NCBI GenBank assembly: GCA_035999365.1 | Contig: DASYGT010000034.1 | Coordinates: forward strand, 1-64,000 | DNA length: 64,000 nucleotides | Direction of reading: 5' to 3' | From: DASYGT01 sp035999365 | GTDB lineage: Bacteria; Actinomycetota; Actinomycetes; Mycobacteriales; Jatrophihabitantaceae | Shown here: piece after piece, positions 17,478 through 25,293 of the stretch | Position numbering within the stretch: position 1 is the stretch's first letter | Layout: each line of letters begins with the position of its first letter | Notes under the pieces: model-generated | What the model was told of the DNA's origin: nothing | The model's input: the letters and a program-made list of their open reading frames with translations, nothing else | Database searches by the model: none | Program-made: the position numbers and the translations under genes

Positions 17478-18191
17478 ATGAGTTCAGCCGTGGCCAGCAC
17501 CGGAGGAAAACGACGCGTTCTCGTCGTCGACGATGAGGACAACGTCACCCACCTCGTGTCGTCGGCGTTGCGCTTCGACGGCTTCGAGACGATCACCGCC
17601 GACAACGGCACCGCAGCCCTCGTGGCCGTGGCCGAGAACGACCCGGATCTCATCGTGCTCGATGTGATGATGCCGGGGCTGGACGGCCTGGGGGTGCTGC
17701 ACAATCTGCGCTCGGCCGGCTCGCAGGTACCGGTGATCTTCCTGACCGCCCGCGACGCGGCCACCGATCGGATCGGCGGCCTGCGTGCGGGTGCCGACGA
17801 CTACGTCGTGAAGCCGTTCAGCATCGAGGAGTTGCTCGCGCGGGTGCACGCGGTTCTGCGTCGCTCAACTCCCGACGAGGCGCGTGAAGGCGTTCTGTGC
17901 GTGGCCGACCTGGAACTGGACGAGAACAGCCATGAGGTCACTCGCGCCGGAGTCGACGTGCACCTGACCGCCACCGAGTTCGAGCTGCTGCGCTACCTGA
18001 TGCGCAATGAACGCGTGGTCTTGTCGAAGGCACAGATTCTCGACCGGGTCTGGAAGTACGACTTCCAGGGCCAGTCCAACATCGTCGAGCTGTACATCGG
18101 CTACCTGCGCAAGAAGGTCGACTCCGTCGAGCCGAAGCTCATCCATACCGTCCGCGGCGCGGGCTACGTGATCAAGGCACCGCGCGTCTGA
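17478..18191 (+). CDS. OmpR/PhoB-family response regulator
   Basis: The 237-residue protein has an N-terminal receiver domain (about residues 12-125) with the acidic pair in VVDDED, the phospho-acceptor Asp at residue 62 (LDVMMPG), the conserved Thr in LTARDA and the Lys in VKPFS. A winged-helix DNA-binding domain follows (about 140-237: LTATEFELLRYLM to HTVRGAGYVI). Its kinase is encoded 66 bp downstream. The ATG has a purine-rich GGGGAGCAGCAGG upstream. What it senses and its targets are unknown; it splits the his genes. Confidence 0.93.
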   Translation: MSSAVASTGGKRRVLVVDDEDNVTHLVSSALRFDGFETITADNGTAALVAVAENDPDLIVLDVMMPGLDGLGVLHNLRSAGSQVPVIFLTARDAATDRIGGLRAGADDYVVKPFSIEELLARVHAVLRRSTPDEAREGVLCVADLELDENSHEVTRAGVDVHLTATEFELLRYLMRNERVVLSKAQILDRVWKYDFQGQSNIVELYIGYLRKKVDSVEPKLIHTVRGAGYVIKAPRV

Positions 18192-18257
18192 ACGGCGCGC
18201 TTACCGGACACCTCGCCGGCCGTGCCACGCTGCCCATGAGATGACCAGGCCACCATC

Positions 18258-19880
18258 ATGACCAGCGACCCGTCCGTCGAGTTCTCCGGCGCCAGCCACC
18301 CGGCTCCGGCGTGGCCCGACGACGCCGAGCCGCTCGACCCGAACTGGACCCCACCGCACGACAGCGGCTTCTGGCCACCCCCGCCCCCGCCGGGCGGTGC
18401 GGATGTCGACGCACCGCAAGCGCCGCGGCGACGGCACTGGCGCCTCGCGCCGCACAGCCTGACGGGGCGGCTCGTCGCCGGAGTGGTCACGCTAGTGGTT
18501 CTGCTCGTCCTCGCGACCGGCATCGGCACCTACTTCGCCCTGCGCTCCTTCCTCCTGAATCGCCTCGACCAGCAGGTTGCCATCGCGGCTTCGGGAGATC
18601 TGCACCGGCTTTTCGAAACCGGGTCTGTCACCTCCGCCGGTCCCGGTGTGCAAGCACCGCAAACGGTCTGGGCAGTCGCCATCGACACGTCCGGCACCGT
18701 GCTCGTTGCGCCGAGGGGCATCGGCGTCGAACCGATGAACCTGTCCGCGCGAGATCGCACGAACCTGCTGCATCGCGGCGGCGGTCCGTTCACTCTCCAC
18801 ACGGTCGACGGCAACGAGTTGCGTGTCTCGACACGGACGACGACGGCGACCGCGCTCAACACAGGGCAGCAATTCACCGCGATCGTGGCCATCGGACTCT
18901 CGACCGACGAATTGCATCGCACGTTGCATCGGCTCGTCGTGCTCGAGTGGGTGATCGGTTCGGCGGCAATCGTGTTGGCGTTCGCGGCGACGGCATACGG
19001 CGTCCGCTTCAGCCTGCGACGGCTGAGGACGGTGAGCGGGACGGCACACGAGGTGGCTGCCGAGCTGTCGCCCGAGGGCGCCGGCCTCGACCGGCGGGTG
19101 CCCGTCGAGGCGTCCGACACCTCCGAGGTCGGCCAGTTGGCCGAGTCGATGAACACGCTGCTGTCGGCGGTCGAGACGCAGTTCGCCGCACGCCTGGCAC
19201 ATGAGGAGCAGATGCGGCAGTTCCTCGCCGACGCCTCACACGAACTGCGCACGCCGTTGACGTCGATCCGCGGCTACGCCGAACTCGCCCGCATGCAGCG
19301 CGAACAAGGCGGTGTCGACAACGCCGAGAACCTCGCGCGCATCGAGTCCGAGGGCACCCGAATGTCGCGGCTTGTCGACGACCTGCTCACCCTCGCACGC
19401 ACCGACCAGGGCGCAGCACCGTTGCACGAGTGGATGGACGTTGCCGACCTGCTCGACGAGGTCGTGAGCGGCGTCCGTGCGGCCTTCCCGGCTCGACGCA
19501 TCGACGTCAGCGCCCCACCGGGGTTCGGCGTCGTCGGCGATCGCGACCAGCTCGTGCGCGTCTTCCGCAATCTCGTGACGAACGCTGCGGTCCACACCCG
19601 GCCGGACGGGCCCATCGCCGTCACCGCGACACGGGACGGCAACTGGGCAACCGTGCGCATCGCCGACACCGGTCCTGGGCTGCCGGCCGAGGAGGCTGCG
19701 CATGTCTTCGAACGCTTCTGGCGCGCCGACAAGGCCCGCACCCGGGCGCGTGGAGGCAGCGGGCTGGGGCTCGCGATCGTCGCCTCGATCGTTCAGGCGC
19801 ACGGGGGATATGTCCACTTCGAGAGCACCGTCGAACGTGGCAGTGTCGTCACCGTCAGCCTGCCAGTCGGAACGGACTAG
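18258..19880 (+). CDS. Membrane sensor histidine kinase
   Basis: The 540-residue kinase partners the response regulator just upstream. A Pro-rich cytoplasmic N-terminus of about 60 residues precedes the first transmembrane helix (about 71-95). An extracytoplasmic sensor region follows, then a second helix (about 222-245) and a HAMP linker. The dimerisation domain has the phospho-acceptor motif SHELRTPLTSIRGYAEL with His near residue 328. The ATPase domain shows the N box (FRNLVTNAAVHT), G1 (IADTGPGLP), FERFWRADKARTRARGGSGLGLAI and the final G2 block. The sensor domain has no family I recognise. Confidence 0.92.
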   Translation: MTSDPSVEFSGASHPAPAWPDDAEPLDPNWTPPHDSGFWPPPPPPGGADVDAPQAPRRRHWRLAPHSLTGRLVAGVVTLVVLLVLATGIGTYFALRSFLLNRLDQQVAIAASGDLHRLFETGSVTSAGPGVQAPQTVWAVAIDTSGTVLVAPRGIGVEPMNLSARDRTNLLHRGGGPFTLHTVDGNELRVSTRTTTATALNTGQQFTAIVAIGLSTDELHRTLHRLVVLEWVIGSAAIVLAFAATAYGVRFSLRRLRTVSGTAHEVAAELSPEGAGLDRRVPVEASDTSEVGQLAESMNTLLSAVETQFAARLAHEEQMRQFLADASHELRTPLTSIRGYAELARMQREQGGVDNAENLARIESEGTRMSRLVDDLLTLARTDQGAAPLHEWMDVADLLDEVVSGVRAAFPARRIDVSAPPGFGVVGDRDQLVRVFRNLVTNAAVHTRPDGPIAVTATRDGNWATVRIADTGPGLPAEEAAHVFERFWRADKARTRARGGSGLGLAIVASIVQAHGGYVHFESTVERGSVVTVSLPVGTD

Positions 19881-19904
19881 CGGTCGTTCGGCACAATCGA
19901 GCAC

Positions 19905-20267
19905 ATGCCCGCTCGCGCGCCGTCGCAGCTCGACCCAGCCGTCGCGTCCCGTCTGAAGCGCGACGCGGCGGGTCTGGTCGCCGCGGTCGTCCAGCAACAC
20001 GACACCGGTGAGGTCCTGATGGTCGGGTGGATGGACGACGAGGCGTTGCACCGCTCACTCACGACCGGACGCGCGACGTACTGGTCGCGCTCGCGTCAGG
20101 AGTACTGGGTCAAGGGTGAAACGTCGGGCAATGCCCAGTACGTCAAGTCCATTGCGCTCGACTGCGACGGTGACGCCCTGCTTGTTCGCGTCGACCAGGT
20201 GGGTCCGGCCTGTCACACCGGAGAGCGCACCTGCTTCGACTCCGGCGAGCTCTCGGTGAGCACGTGA
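19905..20267 (+). CDS. hisI: Phosphoribosyl-AMP cyclohydrolase
   Basis: This zinc enzyme opens the adenine ring of phosphoribosyl-AMP in the third step of histidine synthesis. The 120-residue product is the single-domain form without the HisE pyrophosphohydrolase. It contains GEVLMVGWMDDEAL, GRATYWSRSRQEYWVKGETSGN, and CDGDALLVRVDQVGPACHTGERTCF with the metal-binding Cys residues. A CACAAT box lies seven bases before ATG 19905. The stop overlaps the trpE start by 4 bp, so histidine and tryptophan genes are translationally coupled here. Confidence 0.95.
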   Translation: MPARAPSQLDPAVASRLKRDAAGLVAAVVQQHDTGEVLMVGWMDDEALHRSLTTGRATYWSRSRQEYWVKGETSGNAQYVKSIALDCDGDALLVRVDQVGPACHTGERTCFDSGELSVST

Positions 20268-21772
20268 TCGACCGCGCTCAGCTGGCCGAGCTCGCGCGAA
20301 GCCATCGCCTTGTCCCGATAACGCGCACGCTCTTCGCCGATGCCGAGACGCCGGTGGGCGTCTATCGCAAGCTCGCGGCAGGGCGTCCGGGGACGTTTCT
20401 GTTGGAGTCGGCCGAAGCCGGTGCGTCCTTCTCGCGATGGTCGTTCGTCGGCGTCAATGCCGTGGCCTCGCTGTCGGTGACCGATGACCACGCTGTGTGG
20501 ACCGGCGAGGTGCCTATTGGGCTGCCCAGGAGCGGGCCTGCACTCGACGTGCTGGGTGCCGCGTGGCGCGCGGTCAAGGGTCCGCGATTGCCGGACCTGC
20601 CACCGCTCACCGGCGGTTTCGTCGGTTACCTCGGTTACGACGTGGTGCGCTACATCGAGCGGCTGCCGTCGAAGGCCGCCGACGAGCTCGGCCTTCCCGA
20701 GTTGAGCATGCTGCTCGTCACCGATCTTGCCGCCGTCGATCATCACGAGTGCACCGTCGTGCTCATCGCCAACGCGCTCGTCGACCCGGACATGCCACCC
20801 TCGGATCTCGACGCCGCCTACGACGACGCCGTGCGTCGCCTCGACGCGATGCAGGCTGCACTGGCCACCCCCTCCGAGCCGACCGTTGCGACGGTCGAGC
20901 CGATCGCACCGAAGGCAGCGCTATCGCGTACGCCGCCCGGCGAGTACCGGCCCGCCGTAGAGCAGGCACTCGAAGCCGTCCGGGCCGGGGAGGTCTTCCA
21001 GATCCAGGTGGGGCAACGCTTCTCGGTGAACACCGACGCCGACCCCTTCGATGTCTATCGCGTCCTGCGCACGCTGAATCCGTCGCCGTACATGTACTTC
21101 CTGCGCACTGCAGAGGTCGACATCGTGGGCTGCAGCCCAGAAGCGCTCGTCACCGTCACGGCAGGGCGCGCCGTGCTCCACCCGATCGCCGGAACCCGCA
21201 AGCGTGGTGACACCGCCGAGCGTGACGCGGCGCTCGCCGCTGAGTTGGTGAGCGATCCGAAGGAGCAGGCCGAGCATGTGATGCTCGTCGACCTCGCCCG
21301 CAACGACCTCGGCCGCATCGCCACCCCGGGCAGCGTCGAGGTGGTCGAGTTCGGTGCGGTCGAGCGCTACAGCCACGTGTGGCACATCGTCTCGACGGTC
21401 GAGGCCGACGTCGCCCCGGGCAAGGACGCCTTCGACGTGCTCACGGCAACGTTCCCCGCGGGCACGCTGACGGGAGCGCCGAAGGTGCGGGCGATGGAGC
21501 TCATCGACGAGCTGGAGCCGGTCCGACGCGGCGTGTACGGGGGCGCTGTCGGCTACCTCGACGCCGCCGGCGACCTGGACATGGCGATCGCGATCAGAAC
21601 AGCGGTCATGCGCGACGGTGTCGCGCACGTTCAGGCATCAGCGGGCATCGTGGCCGACAGCGTTGCGGAGCTGGAGGAGAAGGAGACCGAGAACAAGGCG
21701 CGTGCCGTGCTGCAGGCGATCGCGACCGCAGAAACCCTGCGCCCGGTCGGCCCCGGACCCGCCCTCAGATGA
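20264..21772 (+). CDS. trpE: Anthranilate synthase component I
   Basis: TrpE converts chorismate and ammonia to anthranilate, the committed step to tryptophan. The 502-residue product has the N-terminal tryptophan-feedback block (FLLESAEAGASFSRWSFVG) and the chorismate-binding domain with NPSPYMYFL, GCSPEALVTV, HPIAGTRKRG, LVDLARNDLGRIATPGSVEV and PAGTLTGAPKVRAMELIDELE. The GTG at 20264 overlaps the hisI stop. No glutaminase subunit gene (trpG) or trpD is present in the window. A Trp-associated membrane protein overlaps its 3' end. Confidence 0.96.
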   Translation: MIDRAQLAELARSHRLVPITRTLFADAETPVGVYRKLAAGRPGTFLLESAEAGASFSRWSFVGVNAVASLSVTDDHAVWTGEVPIGLPRSGPALDVLGAAWRAVKGPRLPDLPPLTGGFVGYLGYDVVRYIERLPSKAADELGLPELSMLLVTDLAAVDHHECTVVLIANALVDPDMPPSDLDAAYDDAVRRLDAMQAALATPSEPTVATVEPIAPKAALSRTPPGEYRPAVEQALEAVRAGEVFQIQVGQRFSVNTDADPFDVYRVLRTLNPSPYMYFLRTAEVDIVGCSPEALVTVTAGRAVLHPIAGTRKRGDTAERDAALAAELVSDPKEQAEHVMLVDLARNDLGRIATPGSVEVVEFGAVERYSHVWHIVSTVEADVAPGKDAFDVLTATFPAGTLTGAPKVRAMELIDELEPVRRGVYGGAVGYLDAAGDLDMAIAIRTAVMRDGVAHVQASAGIVADSVAELEEKETENKARAVLQAIATAETLRPVGPGPALR

Positions 21773-22368
21773 CCAGCCGGGCCGCCTTCGGGACGGCACT
21801 CGGTCTCGACCTGGTCGGGGCCGCCACTGCCCTGCTCGTCTCGGCCCGACCGTGGCAGACCGTCGCTACCCACCGCCCGAGGCCGCTGTCCGACACGCTC
21901 CTACACGTGTCAGGGCGCACGATCGACGCCGCGCCGACTGCACTCGGTGTCGTTGCGCTCGCCGGTCTCGTCGCGGTGCTCGCCATCCGCGGGCAGCCGC
22001 GGCGTGTTGTCGGCGCGCTGCTCGCGTTGGCCGGCGCCGCCCTCGTCTGGCGATCGATCTCCGGGGCCACCGCGATCAGCGTTCGACGAGCACAGTCGCT
22101 CGTGACCGCCAAGCATCCCGGCATCGCGCTTGTATCGGGAACGCACGTTGCCGTCCACGACGGGTGGCCGGCGCTCTCGACACTTGCCGGCGTTCTGGTC
22201 GTCGCCGGTGGCACGCTGATCGCGGCGCGCGGGCATCGCTGGGCGGGCATGTCCGCCCGCTATGAATCGCCGTCCCGCCCCGATGATCGCGCGCGCGCCG
22301 ATGCGTCACTCTGGACCGCCCTCGAGCGCGGCGAGGATCCGACTGCAGCTGGCAACGGCGCAGGCTGA
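21769..22368 (+). CDS. Trp biosynthesis-associated membrane protein
   Basis: The 199-residue product matches the actinobacterial family (Trp_oprn_chp, TIGR02234) found next to trpE and trpC; its function is unknown. It has four hydrophobic helices (about residues 7-25, 55-75, 80-98 and 135-155) and an acidic, polar C-terminal tail. Its ATG overlaps the trpE stop (ATGA), so it is coupled to trpE. The equivalent gene lies in the same place in Mycobacterium, which supports a real link to tryptophan metabolism. Confidence 0.87.
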   Translation: MTSRAAFGTALGLDLVGAATALLVSARPWQTVATHRPRPLSDTLLHVSGRTIDAAPTALGVVALAGLVAVLAIRGQPRRVVGALLALAGAALVWRSISGATAISVRRAQSLVTAKHPGIALVSGTHVAVHDGWPALSTLAGVLVVAGGTLIAARGHRWAGMSARYESPSRPDDRARADASLWTALERGEDPTAAGNGAG

Positions 22369-22424
22369 GCATCGCAGATCGACGCCGGGCCGAACCCGCT
22401 CACCGCTTCCGACGTAGTGGCGGT

Positions 22425-22430
22425 TAGGCT
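22425..22430 (+). promoter_or_regulatory. Possible -10 box TAGGCT for trpC
   Basis: TAGGCT lies 34 bp before the trpC GTG, so transcription would start near 22437 and give a leader containing the GGGAGG ribosome-binding site. This would let trpC be transcribed separately from trpE. Confidence 0.4.
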
Positions 22431-22464
22431 CGGCGGAACCGTTCGAGACTGGGAGGCCCGGCGA

Positions 22465-23277
22465 GTGGCCAGCGTGCTGGACGACATCATCGCGGGAGTC
22501 CGCGAAGACGTGGCGTCCCGTCAGGCGCTGCTCCCGTTCGACGACGTCAAGGCGCACGCAGCGGCAGCACGCCCGGCACTCGATGGCCTCGCGGCACTGC
22601 GCGCACCCGGCGTCGGGGTCATCGCGGAGGTGAAACGCCGCAGTCCGTCCAAAGGCGCGCTCGCCGCGATAGACGACCCGGCGCATCTGGCCGCCGAGTA
22701 CCAGGCGGGGGGCGCGCGCATGATCAGCGTGCTCACCGAGCAGCGCCGCTTCGGCGGTTCGCTCGAGGATCTGGACTCGGTACGCGCCGCAGTACGCATC
22801 CCCGTTCTGCGCAAGGACTTCGTCGTCTGCTCCTACCAAGTGCATGAGGCCCGCGCCCACGGGGCCGATGTTGTGCTGCTGATCGTCGCTGCCCTGGATC
22901 AGAACGCGCTCATCGGCCTGCGCGAGCGCGTCGAGTCCCTCGGCATGACGGCGCTCGTCGAGGTGCACACCGAGGACGAAGCCTCGCGAGCGATCGATGC
23001 AGGTGCGCGCGTGATCGGCGTGAACGCGCGTGATCTCCACACGTTGGAAGTCGATCGCTCCACTTTCGAGCGCATCGCGCCGGGGCTGCCTACCGACGTC
23101 GTCAAGATCGCCGAATCCGGCGTGCGCGGCCCACTCGACCTGATCGAGTACGCGGCCGGCGGTGCCGACGCCGTACTCGTCGGTGAGGGACTCGTCACGA
23201 CGAGCGACCCGCGCCATGCCGTGGCTGAACTGGTCACCGCGGGCGCTCACCCTGCAACACCCCGCGCTTCGCGTTAG
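22465..23277 (+). CDS. trpC: Indole-3-glycerol phosphate synthase
   Basis: TrpC closes the indole ring to make indole-3-glycerol phosphate. The 270-residue TIM barrel has VIAEVKRRSPSKG, YQAGGARMISVLTE, PVLRKDFVV, VLLIVAALD, ALVEVHTEDEASRA, IGVNARDL and IAESGVRG. GTG 22465 is selected: GGGAGG is 8 bp upstream and the N-terminus (ASVLDDIIAGVREDVA) is typical; GTG 22417 would add 16 residues. The 3' stop codon TAG is part of the -10 box of the following lipase gene. Confidence 0.95.
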   Translation: MASVLDDIIAGVREDVASRQALLPFDDVKAHAAAARPALDGLAALRAPGVGVIAEVKRRSPSKGALAAIDDPAHLAAEYQAGGARMISVLTEQRRFGGSLEDLDSVRAAVRIPVLRKDFVVCSYQVHEARAHGADVVLLIVAALDQNALIGLRERVESLGMTALVEVHTEDEASRAIDAGARVIGVNARDLHTLEVDRSTFERIAPGLPTDVVKIAESGVRGPLDLIEYAAGGADAVLVGEGLVTTSDPRHAVAELVTAGAHPATPRASR

Positions 23278-23280
23278 CCT
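23275..23280 (+). promoter_or_regulatory. -10 box TAGCCT for the lipase gene
   Basis: TAGCCT, whose first three bases are the trpC stop codon, is followed by seven bases and then ATG 23288, the leaderless arrangement. Confidence 0.5.
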
Positions 23281-23287
23281 TCCGGCC

Positions 23288-24355
23288 ATGTCCAGACTCG
23301 GGATGGCCGCCACCGCCGGCATCGCCGCTGCGCTCGCAGTCGCCGGCTTGCTCACGACCGGATCGACCCCGGTGGGAGCTGCACCGTCCGGCGCCTTCGC
23401 CGCACTCGACCGGCCGGGACCTGCACTGTCGGTTGCACCCGCCGCGCTCGCCGCGGCGCTGCACTGCTCCGGAGACTTCGCGCACGGTGATCTCGAACCG
23501 GTGCTGCTGAGCCCCGCAACAGGTGTGACGCCCGACCAGAACTACTCGTGGAACTACGAGAGGGCGTTCACGGCGCAGGGTCGGCCGTGGTGCGCGGTGA
23601 CGATGCCGTATGACACCGAGGGTGACATTCAGATCGCCGGCGAGTACCTCGTCTACTCGATCCGTACGGTCGCGGCGATGGCTCATCGGCGCATTGCGGT
23701 CATGGGGCACAGCCAGGGTGGCATGTCGATGCGCTGGGCGTTGCGCTTCTGGCCCGACACCCGGTCGCTCGTCGACGATGTGATCGGGCTGGCCGGATCG
23801 AACCACGGCACGACCTCGCTCGGTGCCTGCGTTGCGGGCAAGACGCTGTGCCCGGCGGCATCCTGGCAGCAGGGCTCGTCGGCGCAGTTCATCAAGGCGC
23901 TGAACAGTGGCGCCGAGACGTTCGCCGGGATCTCCTACACCGAGATCTTCACGCACACCGACGAGGTTGTGCGCCCGAACGGCAGCGACGCGACCTCGTC
24001 GTCAGCGCTGCACACCGGAGCCGGTGCGATCACTAACGTGTCGACGCAGGACATCTGCCGCCTCGACGTGTACGAACACCTGAGCATCGGCACGGTCGAC
24101 CCGGCGGCGTACGCGCTGGTGATCGACGCGTTGGACCACGCGGGTCCCGCGGTACCCGGCCGGATCAGCAGATCGACCTGCCTGCGCGTCTACCAGCCCG
24201 GTGTCGACCCGCTGAACGCCCAGACGTACCTGCAGGTGCTCGCCGGGGTACCGGGGCTGCTCGCGGTGGACGTGCCGGACGTCAACATCGCCGGAGTTCC
24301 CGAGGTGGCCGGCGAACCGGCCCTGCGCTGTTACGTGTTCGCCGCGGGCTGCTAG
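23288..24355 (+). CDS. Secreted CALB-type lipase/esterase
   Basis: The 355-residue protein has an N-terminal signal peptide (about residues 1-32, ending VGAAP) and an alpha/beta-hydrolase domain similar to Candida antarctica lipase B. Supporting residues are GHSQGG with the nucleophile Ser near 142, THTDEVV with Asp near 225, and YEHLSI with His near 264, in the CALB order and spacing. The oxyanion region and NYSWNYERAF also resemble CALB. Substrates are probably long-chain esters outside the cell. It lies between trpC and trpB but has its own leaderless promoter, so its metabolic link to tryptophan is doubtful. Confidence 0.85.
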   Translation: MSRLGMAATAGIAAALAVAGLLTTGSTPVGAAPSGAFAALDRPGPALSVAPAALAAALHCSGDFAHGDLEPVLLSPATGVTPDQNYSWNYERAFTAQGRPWCAVTMPYDTEGDIQIAGEYLVYSIRTVAAMAHRRIAVMGHSQGGMSMRWALRFWPDTRSLVDDVIGLAGSNHGTTSLGACVAGKTLCPAASWQQGSSAQFIKALNSGAETFAGISYTEIFTHTDEVVRPNGSDATSSSALHTGAGAITNVSTQDICRLDVYEHLSIGTVDPAAYALVIDALDHAGPAVPGRISRSTCLRVYQPGVDPLNAQTYLQVLAGVPGLLAVDVPDVNIAGVPEVAGEPALRCYVFAAGC

Positions 24356-24383
24356 GCGGCCTTGCTAGGCGGCCCCTGCTGCC

Positions 24384-25136
24384 TCAGTCGACGACGGCAC
24401 GGGCGGCCAGGGTGACCGCTGCTGCCGCGGCGTGGTCGAGCGGTGGTTCCAGCGACAGGACCAGCCCCACGGTCTTCGCGTCGGCCCACGCGCACATCGT
24501 CTCGCTGGTGGCGCCGAACTGCGCGCCGCCGCAGTTCATGGCGCCGCCGTTCGGACCGGGCGCGAAGCGCTCGCTGTCGGTCGTCGAGCCGGCCAGCAGG
24601 TTGTCGACCGTTGCTTGCGTGCCGGTGGCGCCCATCGCCGCAACTGTCGACGCCCTGACCACGACGAGGATCAGCGACGGTTGGTCTGTGCCGTCGGAGG
24701 CGTAGGTCGCGATGGAGGCCGCGTCGTAAAAGCTCCTGGCCGCAGGCACCGAGTTGCCGAAGGAGCGGATCGACTGCTCGACCTGCCCAGCCTGTGCAGT
24801 GTCCAGCCGGTGGTACGCACCGAACGAGCTCGGCGCGGGCACGCGGTCGGCATGCCGCGATGACGGCCTGAGCGCGATCGCAGTAGCAACACCCACGACG
24901 ACGAGCACGAGCAATCCGACGACGATGAGAACCAGAGGACGACGGGTGTTCGGTGGCGGCGGTACGGGGTAGCCGGGAGGTGCTGCGTAACCGAGAGGCG
25001 CTGCGTAACCGGGCGGCGCCGGGTACGGGGCGGGCGGTCCGTAGCCGGCGGGGGTATGGCGCAGGCCGGGAGGAGCCCACGGTGCGCTCGGCTGGTAAGG
25101 ATCGTGCTGTGGATTCGGATCGACGGGCTCGCCCAC
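24384..25136 (-). CDS. Membrane-anchored protein with Pro/Tyr-rich cytoplasmic tail
   Basis: The 250-residue product has a Pro/Gly/Tyr/Ala-rich N-terminal region (about residues 1-62), one transmembrane helix (about 66-88, PLVLIVVGLLVLVVVGVATAIAL) and an extracytoplasmic domain of about 160 residues with one Cys pair (NCGG and MCAW). I do not recognise the domain. The GTG at 25136 has GGGAGG 5 bp upstream. It is divergent from trpB, with 157 bp between the starts that also hold the trpB leader region. Confidence 0.72.
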   Translation of the reverse strand: MGEPVDPNPQHDPYQPSAPWAPPGLRHTPAGYGPPAPYPAPPGYAAPLGYAAPPGYPVPPPPNTRRPLVLIVVGLLVLVVVGVATAIALRPSSRHADRVPAPSSFGAYHRLDTAQAGQVEQSIRSFGNSVPAARSFYDAASIATYASDGTDQPSLILVVVRASTVAAMGATGTQATVDNLLAGSTTDSERFAPGPNGGAMNCGGAQFGATSETMCAWADAKTVGLVLSLEPPLDHAAAAAVTLAARAVVD

Positions 25137-25198
25137 AACTACCTCCCGACTCGGCCCCTACCGCACTATGGCATGCGACCGGGTGTCGGGTCAGTCGG

Positions 25199-25204
25199 TA
25201 CGCT
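25199..25204 (+). promoter_or_regulatory. -10 box TACGCT for the trpBA transcript
   Basis: TACGCT is followed by six bases and then ATG 25211. It is the only convincing -10 box in the gap between the divergent membrane protein gene and trpB, so trpBA is probably transcribed from about 25211. Confidence 0.5.
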
Positions 25205-25210
25205 GGCCCC

Positions 25211-25252
25211 ATGAACACGGTCATGAGCTACTGCGGGCGATGGCGCGGCTGA
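25211..25252 (+). CDS. Possible leaderless leader peptide before trpB (13 codons)
   Basis: The short ORF encodes MNTVMSYCGRWRG. It starts at the inferred transcription start of the trpBA promoter and ends 41 bp before trpB. A hairpin with 7-bp arms (GCTGACC at 25248-25254 and GGTCAGC at 25257-25263) covers its stop codon. One Trp and one Cys codon lie near the end. This layout resembles a translation-coupled attenuator, but a single Trp codon is weaker evidence than the runs seen in known trp leaders. Confidence 0.35.
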   Translation: MNTVMSYCGRWRG

Positions 25253-25293
25253 CCCCGGTCAGCATCGTTTCATCCCACCCCCTGGAGCCTTCC

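Noticed and set aside
25168..25293. Earlier in-frame start for trpB
   Set aside because: It lies upstream of the inferred transcription start, lacks a ribosome-binding site, and adds residues not found in TrpB proteins.
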